DNA of 23,520 bases, taken from the NCBI GenBank assembly GCA_026387255.1, contig JAPLMA010000110.1, forward strand, positions 1 through 23,520, written 5' to 3'. Both the position numbers and the translations under genes were made by a program. Position 1 is the first letter of the stretch. Each line of letters starts with the position of its first letter. This DNA is from Candidatus Omnitrophota bacterium (GTDB taxonomy: Bacteria; Omnitrophota; Gorgyraeia; Gygaellales; Profunditerraquicolaceae). The notes beneath the pieces are model-generated. The model was given only the letters and a program-made list of their open reading frames with translations. It had not been told where the DNA came from and did no database searches. Positions 14,117-22,442 of the stretch are shown here, one piece after another.

Positions 14117-15783
14117 TATGCCAACCCTTCAATCATCTTGTTAATCGCAGAACCCGCCGGAACCATCGGATAAACATTCTCTTCCGGCTCAATACGAAAA
14201 TCTATAAAAACTGTATTCTGAGTTCGGATTGCTTTTTGCAATACAGCGCGCACTTCGGATTTCTTAGTTACCCGCATTCCCACTGCCCCATAACTTTTAG
14301 CCAACAAAACATAATCCGGACTAGTAATTGGCGTATAAGAATAGCGTTTCTTATAAAATAACTCCTGCCACTGTCTAACCATACCTAAAAAACCATTATT
14401 AAATATCAACACCTTCACGTTGATTTTATTGGCTACACAAGTAGCCAACTCCTGAATATTCATCTGAATCGAGCCATCTCCGGCAATATTAAAAACTTCT
14501 TTTTCAGGAAATCCCAGTTTTGCTCCCATGGCCGCCGGGAATCCAAAACCCATAGTGCCTAACCCGCCGCTAGAAATGAATGTGCGCGGGGTCAGATATT
14601 GATACCATTGGCATGCCCACATCTGACTCTGACCCACTTCAGTACAAATTATCGCTTGACCCCTAGTTAACTTCCAAAGCTCCTGGAGGATATATTGCGG
14701 TTTAATCATCGCGGAATCATCCTTATAAGTTAACGGATATTTATTTTTCCAGCCCTCTGTCGTCTTAAGCCACTGCGCAGTATCCGGAAGCTTCTTAATT
14801 TCGCAAATAAGTTGTTTAAGAATATTTTTGGCATCTCCCACGATCGGAACATCAACCCGGATATTCTTACTAATACTTGAAGGATCAATATCAATATGTA
14901 TAACTTTTGCCCCCGGGGCAAAATCATCCAGCCTTCCGGTAACCCGGTCATCAAAACGCGCGCCCACGGCAATAATTAAATCTGATGCCATAACCGCATG
15001 ATTAGCATAAGCCGTGCCATGCATTCCCAACATCCCTAAAAATAACTTATGCGTACCAGAGAAACTACCCAGCCCCATAAAAGTAGTCGTTACCGGAGCC
15101 TGAATTTTTTGTGCTAATTCTTTTAATTCTAAATGTGCGCCGGAAGTAATTACTCCGCCGCCGGCATAAATAATCGGTTTCTTAGCCGTCGAGATTAATT
15201 TCGCCGCTTTCTTAATCTGCCCCGGATGGCCGGAATAAGTCGGCTGATAACTGCGTATGTTTATCTTTTCCGGCCAGATAAATTCTGTCTCCGCGCGCTG
15301 AACATCCACGGGAATATCAATAAGCACCGGGCCGGGCCGGCCGCTGGAGGCGATATAAAAAGCCTCGGCAATAGTGCGCGCCAGGTCTTTTACATCTTTA
15401 ACCAAGAAATTATGCTTGGTTATCGGACGGGTAATCCCGGTTACATCTGCTTCTTGAAAAGCATCATTACCGATTAAGTGTGTGCCGACCTGCCCGGTAA
15501 TCGCCACCATAGGAATTGAATCCATATAGGCAGTAGCAATCCCCGTTACAAGATTGGTTGCGCCCGGACCGCTAGTTGCTAAACACACCCCCACCTTACC
15601 CGTTGCCCGAGCATAACCATCAGCAGCATGCGCCGCACCCTGCTCATGACGAGTAAGAATAAACTTAACGTCAAAATCATAAAGTTGATCAAATATCGGC
15701 AGAACCTGGCCCCCGGGGTAACCAAAGATTATCTCAACTCCTTGCTTTTTTAATGACTCTAACAATATTCTTGCGCCAATCAT
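14116..15783 (-). CDS. ilvB: Acetolactate synthase large (catalytic) subunit
   Basis: The 555-residue ThDP- and FAD-dependent enzyme condenses two pyruvates to acetolactate, or pyruvate with 2-oxobutyrate. The N-terminal domain has F-G-Y-P-G-G-Q-V-L-P and the catalytic glutamate in L-T-R-H-E-Q-G-A-A-H-A-A-D-G-Y-A-R. The central domain has G-A-R-F-D-D-R-V-T-G. The C-terminal ThDP motif is G-D-G-S-I-Q-M-N followed by N-N-G. The R-F-D-D-R-V-T-G element separates true biosynthetic AHAS from catabolic acetolactate synthases. It lies 2 bp after ilvD and is coupled to ilvN. Confidence 0.96.
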   Translation of the reverse strand: MIGARILLESLKKQGVEIIFGYPGGQVLPIFDQLYDFDVKFILTRHEQGAAHAADGYARATGKVGVCLATSGPGATNLVTGIATAYMDSIPMVAITGQVGTHLIGNDAFQEADVTGITRPITKHNFLVKDVKDLARTIAEAFYIASSGRPGPVLIDIPVDVQRAETEFIWPEKINIRSYQPTYSGHPGQIKKAAKLISTAKKPIIYAGGGVITSGAHLELKELAQKIQAPVTTTFMGLGSFSGTHKLFLGMLGMHGTAYANHAVMASDLIIAVGARFDDRVTGRLDDFAPGAKVIHIDIDPSSISKNIRVDVPIVGDAKNILKQLICEIKKLPDTAQWLKTTEGWKNKYPLTYKDDSAMIKPQYILQELWKLTRGQAIICTEVGQSQMWACQWYQYLTPRTFISSGGLGTMGFGFPAAMGAKLGFPEKEVFNIAGDGSIQMNIQELATCVANKINVKVLIFNNGFLGMVRQWQELFYKKRYSYTPITSPDYVLLAKSYGAVGMRVTKKSEVRAVLQKAIRTQNTVFIDFRIEPEENVYPMVPAGSAINKMIEGLA

Positions 15784-15785
15784 CT

Positions 15786-17438
15786 TTAGCTTAAAATAGC
15801 TCCCTTATCTGCTGAACTCACTAATCTAGAATAACGGGATAAATACCCGGTTTTAATTTTAGGCTCCACGCACTTCCAATGTTTAAATCTTTTTTCTATT
15901 TGCTCCTTGCTTAATTTTACTTCCAGTTTACGATTTGGAATATCAATGATAATTGTATCACCATCTTTAAGAATTGCAATCGGCCCACGCGCTGAAGCTT
16001 CCGGCGAAACATGGCCAATACAAGGACCTTTAGTCCCTCCTGAAAAACGACCATCGGTTATTAAAGCCACTGAATCCTCCAGGCCCAAACCCACAATCGA
16101 GGCGGTAGGTGCCAACATCTCACGCATCCCTGGACCACCTGCCGGGCCTTCATAACGAATAACAATGCAATCCCCTTTTTTAATCTGATTACCCATAATC
16201 GCCTGCATGGCTTGCTCTTCACGATTAAATACCCGAACACGGCCAACAAATTGCATCATCTTAGCGCTGACTCCGGATTGTTTTACTACTGCCCCATTGG
16301 GCGCAAGATTGCCGTATAAAACCGCAATCCCACCCTGCTTATGATACGCTTTATTTAACGGCCGGATTACCTCTTGATCAAATATAACTGCCTTATCCGC
16401 AATCTGGAATAATTTTTGACCGCTAACATTTAAAGTATTATTCAATTTTGATTTTAATCTCTTTAATACCGCGGGAATTCCACCAGCATACTCTATGTCT
16501 TCCATAAAATGCTCACCCGCCGGTTCAATATTCGTAATATGCGGTACGGTCTTTGAAATTCGATCAAATGTTTTTAAATCCAAATCTATGCCTGCTTCAT
16601 GAGCAATACTCATCAAATGCAAAACCGTATTGCTTGATCCGCCTAAAGCCATATCGACTACAATGGCATTCTCCAGGGATTTCGCCGTGATAATATCGCG
16701 TGGTTTAATGTTCTGCTTGACCAACTCCACAATCCGCTCGCCGCTGACTTGGGCAATCCGGCGTTTCTTAGCTGTTCCCGCCAGCGCCGTGCCACTTCCC
16801 GGAATAGACATGCCCATGGTTTCAGTCAGACAAGCCATGGTATTAGCAGTATATAAACCCTGGCATGAGCCTTGTCCCGGACAAGCCTCCATTTCCAGGC
16901 ATGAAAGTTCCTCCACAGAGATATCGCCTTTCTTAGCCCGCGCCATTCCTTCAAATGTATCATGCACAAAAGCTAATTTTCTTTTATTAAAACGCCCGGA
17001 AAGCATTGGCCCGGCAGTAACAATAATTGCCGGAATATTTAAGCGGGCTACGCCCATCAGCATTCCGGGAGTAATTTTATCACAGTTAGTCAAACAAATA
17101 ATTCCGTCTAATTGGTGGGCATTAGCTACTGTTTCGATAATATCCGCCACCAGCTCACGTAAAGCTAAAGGATAGCACATCCCCAAATGCCCCATAGCGA
17201 TCCCGTCGCAAATACCCGGCACGCCAAATAAAAACGGCACGCCGCCGCCATAACAAACCCCGCGTTCAATAAATCTTTCCAAATCACGCATCCCAACATG
17301 CCCGGGGATAAGATCGGTAAATGATGTCGCTACCCCAATAAACGGGCGCTTTAAATCATTTTTAGACAGACCAGTAGCGTGCAAAAGTGCGCGATGCGGC
17401 ACCCTATCTAAACCTTTTTTTATTTGATCAGATCTCAT
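15786..17438 (-). CDS. ilvD: Dihydroxy-acid dehydratase
   Basis: The 550-residue iron-sulfur enzyme dehydrates dihydroxyisovalerate and dihydroxymethylvalerate to the branched 2-oxoacids. Cluster and active-site residues are visible: C119-D-K in T-N-C-D-K-I-T-P-G-M-L, C192 in C-P-G-Q-G-S-C-Q-G, and C-terminal G-P-A-G-G-P-G-M and D-G-R-F-S-G-G. In plant and mycobacterial [2Fe-2S] forms an extra cysteine sits in a P-C-N motif. Here the position reads L-I-P-G-H-V, as in the oxygen-sensitive E. coli enzyme. This suggests an E. coli-like cluster suited to anaerobic life. It is the first ilv gene of the run, 14 bp after the aldolase gene. Confidence 0.95.
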   Translation of the reverse strand: MRSDQIKKGLDRVPHRALLHATGLSKNDLKRPFIGVATSFTDLIPGHVGMRDLERFIERGVCYGGGVPFLFGVPGICDGIAMGHLGMCYPLALRELVADIIETVANAHQLDGIICLTNCDKITPGMLMGVARLNIPAIIVTAGPMLSGRFNKRKLAFVHDTFEGMARAKKGDISVEELSCLEMEACPGQGSCQGLYTANTMACLTETMGMSIPGSGTALAGTAKKRRIAQVSGERIVELVKQNIKPRDIITAKSLENAIVVDMALGGSSNTVLHLMSIAHEAGIDLDLKTFDRISKTVPHITNIEPAGEHFMEDIEYAGGIPAVLKRLKSKLNNTLNVSGQKLFQIADKAVIFDQEVIRPLNKAYHKQGGIAVLYGNLAPNGAVVKQSGVSAKMMQFVGRVRVFNREEQAMQAIMGNQIKKGDCIVIRYEGPAGGPGMREMLAPTASIVGLGLEDSVALITDGRFSGGTKGPCIGHVSPEASARGPIAILKDGDTIIIDIPNRKLEVKLSKEQIEKRFKHWKCVEPKIKTGYLSRYSRLVSSADKGAILS

Positions 17439-17452
17439 TTAGCACCCCCACT

Positions 17453-18778
17453 TTAGTCTGCGCCTTCTCCGTCGTGCACTACCGCAGTAACATCCTGACG
17501 TTTACGCACAATCACTCTTTTTAAGGTAACATATTTATCTACCAGCTCCCGATTATTTACGGCGCTAAGCTGCTTAAAGAGAAAATCAAATTTGGCTTCA
17601 ATTTCTACGGCAATCTTATCGCGTACCTCTTGCGGCAAAGACATAATATCTTTTTTAAAAGGGCCCAGTGCTTTTTTACGCGCTTTATAAAAAAACTGCT
17701 CCTCGGTTTCGCCTTCTTTTCTTTCACTGGCAGCGTTAACTTTTAGCCAATCATAAATTTTATTCTTTAAATCCACAGGAAAATATTTACTATCAAACAT
17801 CATATTTTGGAATCCGGTTGCTAAATGTACTTCTAATGTATTATTCTCCGGGAATTTATGAAACATTTCTTCTGGTAAAGTTGAAGCACCATGCTGCACA
17901 GCTCCACCAATGCCAAATTCCTTTTGCGCAATACCGGAAAGAGTATTTAATGTCGAGAAATCAAGCTTAACCTCAGCCATAGAGCCATCAGCCTTAACTA
18001 TCCCACCGTGAGAGGTTCCGGTCTGAACAGAAATTTTACTTATACCGATTAACCCTTTGCGTAATCTTTCTTTATAACCCTCCATAAACGCGCGTAGATC
18101 TTGGATATTTGAGTTCTGATGTCCCACCTCACCAATTTCGCCACCCACTGAAACGGTGATGCCTTTTGGTTGGATACGGCGAATAAGCTGCGTTAATTTC
18201 GCGCACACTTGGTAATTATCTTTCTGTTGCTGCTTAATATCTTTTTTAGATAAATCCACCAGCGTTGAGGAATCGATATCGATATTGTAGAAACCTTCGG
18301 CAATACTATCGGTGATCATCTCCTCTAATGCCCCGAGCTCCTTATCTGGATTCTCCTGGAACTTCTTAGCATTAACCTGACAATGATCTGCCTGGATAAA
18401 TACCGGTCCGCTATAATTTTCCTTGATTGCTGCCGCTAAAATAACCGAAGTATATTCAACCGGAGGTTGGGCAGTATAACCCATCTCAGATTTAGCAATC
18501 TCAAAAATAAATGCCCCAGAGTTATTCTGCTTAGCGGTTCTAAATATTGCCCGGGCTAAATCATAGGTCATACTACGCAGGTTCATCGCCGGTACGGTAA
18601 ACCCGCTAAATTCACCCTTACCACGCGCGATATAAAGCTCATGGATGCTCGAAGGATAAATTCCTTTTTTATAGGCGATATCCAGAATTTTTTTAGCTAA
18701 TTTCTTTTTTAAAATTACATCATTAGTTAAGATCAGGTCCATTACAATTTTATCAATTTCCAACGGCTTTCTTCCCAT
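17453..18778 (-). CDS. fba: Divergent class II (zinc) fructose-bisphosphate aldolase family protein
   Basis: From the ATG at 18778 the protein has 441 residues, longer than E. coli FbaA (359). The class II barrel is clear: D131-H132-C in I-Q-A-D-H-C-Q-V, the G-G-E-I-G-E-V-G loop (212-219), H257 in T-S-H-G-G-I and H296 in V-Q-H-G-A-S-T. These supply the catalytic aspartate and three zinc histidines. The N-terminal 50 residues and about 90 C-terminal residues are extra to the short family core. The start is fixed by an AAGGAG-like Shine-Dalgarno at about 18790; a longer frame to 18823 would begin inside the hairpin region. The neighbouring pfkA makes fructose-1,6-bisphosphate, so this aldolase probably cleaves it. 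Tagatose-bisphosphate aldolase activity cannot be excluded. Confidence 0.85.
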   Translation of the reverse strand: MGRKPLEIDKIVMDLILTNDVILKKKLAKKILDIAYKKGIYPSSIHELYIARGKGEFSGFTVPAMNLRSMTYDLARAIFRTAKQNNSGAFIFEIAKSEMGYTAQPPVEYTSVILAAAIKENYSGPVFIQADHCQVNAKKFQENPDKELGALEEMITDSIAEGFYNIDIDSSTLVDLSKKDIKQQQKDNYQVCAKLTQLIRRIQPKGITVSVGGEIGEVGHQNSNIQDLRAFMEGYKERLRKGLIGISKISVQTGTSHGGIVKADGSMAEVKLDFSTLNTLSGIAQKEFGIGGAVQHGASTLPEEMFHKFPENNTLEVHLATGFQNMMFDSKYFPVDLKNKIYDWLKVNAASERKEGETEEQFFYKARKKALGPFKKDIMSLPQEVRDKIAVEIEAKFDFLFKQLSAVNNRELVDKYVTLKRVIVRKRQDVTAVVHDGEGAD

Positions 18779-18806
18779 TTTCAACTCACTCCTTCTCCGC
18801 AAGGGG

Positions 18807-18838
18807 ACACCGGCGCAATGCAAATAAACGCCGGGTGT
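18807..18838 (-). other. Intercistronic GC-rich hairpin between pfkA and fba
   Basis: Arms 18807-18815 (ACACCGGCG) and 18829-18838 (CGCCGGGTGT) pair with one bulged base around a 13-nt AT-rich loop. It starts just after the pfkA stop and ends about 30 nt before the aldolase start. No U-run follows on the minus strand, so it is more likely an mRNA-stability or processing element than a terminator. Confidence 0.5.
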
Positions 18839-18840
18839 TC

Positions 18841-19803
18841 TTAGGTTAAAGTTTTAATTAGTTTATAAAAATTATCAATTTTAAATTCTTTCTTTCTAAT
18901 GGCCGTCTCAAAATCAACTTCCACAATCTTTCCTGCGGTTAATCCTAAAGCAATATCTGTTTTACCTGTGATTAAACAATCCACTGCCGCTTTACCAAGA
19001 TTCAAAGCTAAATCCCGGCTAATCGCTGTCGGCCGGCCGCCTCTTTGCACGTGGCCTAAAACCACTGTGCGCGTCTCCAGTCCGGTCATGTCCGTTATTT
19101 GCCTAGCGATATCATCAGCTTTACCTGCCCCTTCGGCAATAACAATAATCCAACTCATCTTTCCCACTAAATTACCGTGCACGATATCATGACAAACCAA
19201 TTTAAGGTCCATCTCTTTTTCCGGAATAATTACATCTTCACAGCCTCCGCCAAGAGCGACCGTCAAAGCAATAAAACCCGATTCTCTACCCATAACCTCA
19301 ACGACGAAAATCCGCTCCATACTAGTAGCCGTATCGCGGATTTTATCAATCGCATCCAAAGCCGTATTAATTGCTGTGTCTGTACCAATAGTATAATCTA
19401 TGCCATTAACATCATTATCAATGGAAGCCGCGACACCCACGCAGGGAACATTAAATTTCTTATAAAATTCATGGGCAGCGGCAAAAGAACCGTTACCACC
19501 GATAACCACTAAACCATCGATATTATTTTTTTTGATCGTCTCATATGCCCGGTTCTGCCCTTCTTGCGTTCTAAACTCAGAACAACGCGCGGTCTTAAGA
19601 ATAGTTCCACCCTGGCCAATAATACCAGAAACAGAACGATGATTTAATGGTTTCAGCTCTTCATTAATCAGCCCCCACCAGCCGCGAAAAACTCCCATCA
19701 CTTCAAGCTTCTGATTAATTCCATAGCGCACCACAGAACGGATAGCCGGATTCATCCCCGGAGCATCCCCACCAGTAGTTAAAACAGCTATTTTTTTTAT
19801 CAT
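18841..19803 (-). CDS. pfkA: ATP-dependent 6-phosphofructokinase (PfkA family)
   Basis: The 320-residue protein has the PfkA length and motifs: T-G-G-D-A-P-G-M-N (residues 10-18), R73 in T-A-R-C-S-E-F-R, S-I-D-N-D-V with the catalytic base D129, V-M-G-R-E-S-G and H-V-Q-R-G-G-R-P. Glycine 105 in G-G-N-G-S, where PPi-dependent enzymes have Asp, argues for ATP. Two positions are unusual: N104 replaces the Mg-binding Asp (E. coli D103), and A-A-S precedes I-D-N-D where P-G-T is usual. It phosphorylates fructose-6-phosphate in the cytoplasm. The aldolase gene follows after 62 bp. The 138-bp gap before it holds a heptad repeat array. Confidence 0.92.
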   Translation of the reverse strand: MIKKIAVLTTGGDAPGMNPAIRSVVRYGINQKLEVMGVFRGWWGLINEELKPLNHRSVSGIIGQGGTILKTARCSEFRTQEGQNRAYETIKKNNIDGLVVIGGNGSFAAAHEFYKKFNVPCVGVAASIDNDVNGIDYTIGTDTAINTALDAIDKIRDTATSMERIFVVEVMGRESGFIALTVALGGGCEDVIIPEKEMDLKLVCHDIVHGNLVGKMSWIIVIAEGAGKADDIARQITDMTGLETRTVVLGHVQRGGRPTAISRDLALNLGKAAVDCLITGKTDIALGLTAGKIVEVDFETAIRKKEFKIDNFYKLIKTLT

Positions 19804-19832
19804 CTTTTAAATAACCCCTAAGAATAAATATT

Positions 19833-19930
19833 AAACTCTAAATCCGAAATCCGAAACTCTAGAAGTAACGTTTTGGTTTCGAATTTATAGTTTCGAGTTT
19901 GTTTAGAGTTTCGTGTTTCAAGTTTCGGAT
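19833..19930. repeat. Heptad (7-bp period) repeat array in two opposed arms
   Basis: In the ahcY-pfkA gap, the minus strand from 19930 to 19874 repeats a degenerate 7-mer close to CGAAACT (CGAAACT, TGAAACA, CGAAACT, CTAAACA and later copies). From about 19862 to 19833 the complementary form TTTCGGA repeats at the same 7-base period. Ten bases at 19849-19858 are a perfect inverted match to 19921-19930. The array could fold into a long imperfect hairpin. It has no coding potential, and I see no convincing promoter in it. Confidence 0.65.
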
Positions 19931-19941
19931 TTATCATAAAA

Positions 19942-21198
19942 TCAAGTCCCCATCTCCCAGCTCGCCAGATATTTCTTTTGTTGGGCCGTTAACACGTCTA
20001 TCTTAATCCCCATCGCCTTGAGCTTAAGCCTGGCAATATTTTTATCAATATCTTCCGGAACCGTATAAACTTGTTTTTGCAATTTGCGATAATTCTTAAC
20101 CATGTATTCCGCAGAAAAAGCCTGGTTAGCAAAAGACATATCCATAACGCTAGCCGGATGCCCTTCAGCGGCGGCTAAATTGATCAAACGGCCCTGCCCT
20201 AAAAGATAGATCTTACGATTATTTTTTAAGGTATATTCATCCACAAAATCGCGGGTTGAACGTTTAGATTTCGCAATTGCCTCTAAACCCGGAATATCAA
20301 TTTCAACATTAAAATGTCCGGAGTTAGCGATGATTGCGCCATCCTTCATTAAACTAAAATGCTCTTTGCGAATTACATTAATATCGCCGGTAACCGTAAC
20401 AAAGATATCTCCAACTTTGGCTGCCTGACGAATAGGCATAACTTCAAAACCATCCATGGTCGCCTCTAACGCCCGCAAAGGATCAACTTCGATAACCGTC
20501 ACTTTAGCCCCCATGCCTTTGGCGCGCATGGCCGTACCCTTACCGCACCAACCATAACCACAGACGACAAAATTACTCCCGGCAATTAATTTATTCGTCG
20601 AACGAATAATCCCATCTAAAGTAGACTGGCCCGTACCATAACGATTATCAAAAAGATGTTTAGTTAAAGCATCATTAACCGCAATTATCGGATAACGCAA
20701 CTTACCTTCTTGCGCCAAAGCCCGCAGGCGTATTACTCCGGTAGTTGTTTCTTCGGTGCCACCAATAATATTAGCATGTACGCTTGCTGGGCGCTGGTGA
20801 ATAGTACTCACCAAATCTGCGCCATCATCCATAGTAATATCAGGCTTTACTGCTAATGCAGATTTCATATGCGCGTAATAAGTTTTAGTATCCTCTCCCT
20901 TAATCGCAAAAACACCTACTTTTAAATCTCTAACCAAAGCCGCCGCCACATCATCTTGAGTAGAAAGCGGATTAGACGCGCAGATATATACATCCGCACC
21001 GCCAGACTTTAAAACATCTCCCAACACGGCAGTTTCAGTAGTCACATGTAAACAACAGGCGATCTTTAAACCTTGCAAAGGTTTTTCTTTAACAAATCTC
21101 TGTTTGATCAGGCTGAGTACAGGCATATTTTTAGCAGCCCATTCAATTCTTAAAGCGCCCTTTTTAGCTAATTTTATATCCTTAATATCATATTTCAT
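19942..21198 (-). CDS. ahcY: Adenosylhomocysteinase (S-adenosylhomocysteine hydrolase)
   Basis: The 418-residue NAD-dependent enzyme splits S-adenosylhomocysteine to homocysteine and adenosine, clearing the product of SAM-dependent methylations. Substrate-site residues visible are H51 in C-L-H-V-T-T-E-T-A, D-D-G-A-D (124-128), E149 in G-G-T-E-E-T-T-T-G, and K180, D184 and N185 in T-K-H-L-F-D-N-R-Y-G-T-G. NAD binding is at G-Y-G-W-C-G-K-G (214-221). The C-terminus ends in S-W-E-M-G-T and lacks the P-x-x-Y-R-Y tail of the long bacterial and eukaryotic type. It therefore resembles the shorter archaeal and Thermotoga forms. A strong AAGGAG Shine-Dalgarno precedes the ATG. metK lies upstream and completes the methyl cycle supply. 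Confidence 0.95.
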   Translation of the reverse strand: MKYDIKDIKLAKKGALRIEWAAKNMPVLSLIKQRFVKEKPLQGLKIACCLHVTTETAVLGDVLKSGGADVYICASNPLSTQDDVAAALVRDLKVGVFAIKGEDTKTYYAHMKSALAVKPDITMDDGADLVSTIHQRPASVHANIIGGTEETTTGVIRLRALAQEGKLRYPIIAVNDALTKHLFDNRYGTGQSTLDGIIRSTNKLIAGSNFVVCGYGWCGKGTAMRAKGMGAKVTVIEVDPLRALEATMDGFEVMPIRQAAKVGDIFVTVTGDINVIRKEHFSLMKDGAIIANSGHFNVEIDIPGLEAIAKSKRSTRDFVDEYTLKNNRKIYLLGQGRLINLAAAEGHPASVMDMSFANQAFSAEYMVKNYRKLQKQVYTVPEDIDKNIARLKLKAMGIKIDVLTAQQKKYLASWEMGT

Positions 21199-21221
21199 AA
21201 ATTCTCCTTGGATTATCTATA

Positions 21222-21241
21222 CTAACAGGCATGCCTGTTAG
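21222..21241. promoter_or_regulatory. Perfect 20-bp palindrome between metK and ahcY
   Basis: CTAACAGGCATGCCTGTTAG is fully self-complementary. It lies about 24 bp upstream of the ahcY start and about 30 bp after the metK stop. It could be a dimer-binding operator controlling ahcY, or an RNA hairpin with a CATG loop. No U-run follows, so it is unlikely to be a terminator. I do not recognise a known regulator motif. Confidence 0.5.
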
Positions 21242-21242
21242 C

Positions 21243-21282
21243 TACATTGATTTTATAATTTCTACATTGATTTTATAATTTC
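21243..21282. repeat. Two exact 20-bp tandem copies at the metK 3' end
   Basis: TACATTGATTTTATAATTTC occurs twice without a gap (21243-21262 and 21263-21282). The copy nearer metK contains its last two codons and TAA stop (stop at 21273-21275). The second copy is a duplicate of that end and is not translated. This looks like a recent slippage duplication. Confidence 0.8.
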
Positions 21283-22442
21283 GCAGCTGCTTTTTTCAAA
21301 ACCACAGCCTTATCTGTTTTCTCCCAGCTAAATTCTGGTTCCGGCCTTCCAAAATGCCCATAACTGGCAGTCTTCTTATATATAGGGCGGCGTAAATTTA
21401 AGGACTCAATAATTCCCTTTGGTGCAAGCTCAAAGTTCTGCCTGACTAATTTCACCAAGGCCTCCTCGGAAATAACCGAGGTACCCTCAGTTTTTATCAT
21501 CACGCTTAAAGGATCTGCCCGGCCGATTACATAAGCAAGCTGAATAAGGCATTTTTCCGCTAACCCTGCACTCACGATATTCTTGGCAATATAACGGCAC
21601 ATGTATGCCGCGGAGCGATCAACCTTGGTCGGATCCTTACCCGAGAATGCTCCACCACCATGCGCCACTGCTCCGCCGTAGGTATCTACAATTATCTTTC
21701 TTCCAGTCATCCCGGTATCAGACTGTGGTCCACCCACGACAAATTTTCCCGTCTGATTAACAAAGTATTTGGTATGCTTATCTACCCAGCCTTTGAGGAT
21801 CGGACCGGCAACCTGGCGGATAATCTCCTGGCGCGATTTTTCAGTAATACACTTGCCGCTTTTATCTAAGATATCATCCGTATGCTGCGAAGCCAAAACC
21901 ACCGAATCCACACGCACCGGCTTGCCATTATCGTATTCAACAGTCACCTGAGTTTTTCCGTCCGGGCCAAGGTATTTTAGAATCTTCTCTTTACGCACCC
22001 GAGTTAAACGCATCGCTAATTTTTGCGCCAACATTAAAGCCAACGGCATTAACTCTTCGGTCTCTTTACAGGCATAACCAAACATTATACCCTGATCCCC
22101 CGCGCCGCCAGTGTCCACGCCTTGTGATATATCCGGAGACTGAGCATGAATCGCATTGAGAATAGCGCAAGTATGGAAATCAAAACCATATTTAGGGTGG
22201 TCATAACCAATCTCTTCAATTATCTTTCTGCTTATTTCATGCACATCGATAAAACCACGGGTGGTAATCTCACCGCCGACAATTAAAAGCCCCATAGTAA
22301 CATAAGTTTCACAGGCTACCCGCGAATAAATATCATTCTTTAAACAGGCATCTAAGACCCCGTCTGAAATCTGATCACATAACTTATCCGGATGCCCTTC
22401 GGTTACCGACTCGGAAGTGAAATAATGTTTCTTTACAGCCAT
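21273..22442 (-). CDS. metK: S-adenosylmethionine synthetase (methionine adenosyltransferase)
   Basis: The 389-residue enzyme makes S-adenosylmethionine from methionine and ATP. Family motifs are G-H-P-D-K-L-C-D-Q-I-S-D (residues 16-27), the loop G-A-G-D-Q-G-I-M-F-G-Y-A and G-G-G-A-F-S-G-K-D-P-T-K-V-D. Length is normal (380-400). A very strong Shine-Dalgarno, GAGGAGGAG (22453-22445), sits right before the ATG. A 72-nt leader between the preceding gene and metK can form competing helices. ahcY follows after 74 bp. A MetE-like methionine synthase gene at the far left of the window would close the cycle. Confidence 0.97.
   Translation of the reverse strand: MAVKKHYFTSESVTEGHPDKLCDQISDGVLDACLKNDIYSRVACETYVTMGLLIVGGEITTRGFIDVHEISRKIIEEIGYDHPKYGFDFHTCAILNAIHAQSPDISQGVDTGGAGDQGIMFGYACKETEELMPLALMLAQKLAMRLTRVRKEKILKYLGPDGKTQVTVEYDNGKPVRVDSVVLASQHTDDILDKSGKCITEKSRQEIIRQVAGPILKGWVDKHTKYFVNQTGKFVVGGPQSDTGMTGRKIIVDTYGGAVAHGGGAFSGKDPTKVDRSAAYMCRYIAKNIVSAGLAEKCLIQLAYVIGRADPLSVMIKTEGTSVISEEALVKLVRQNFELAPKGIIESLNLRRPIYKKTASYGHFGRPEPEFSWEKTDKAVVLKKAAAKL

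Noticed and set aside
16630..17175. A 181-codon open frame on the plus strand opposite ilvD
   Set aside because: It is the shadow of a strongly supported ilvD gene, resembles no protein I know and lacks a convincing start context. Other plus-strand frames in the window are the same kind of shadow.
19833..19930. CRISPR array
   Set aside because: The repeat unit is only 7 bp and degenerate, and there are no spacers of even length. No cas genes are present.
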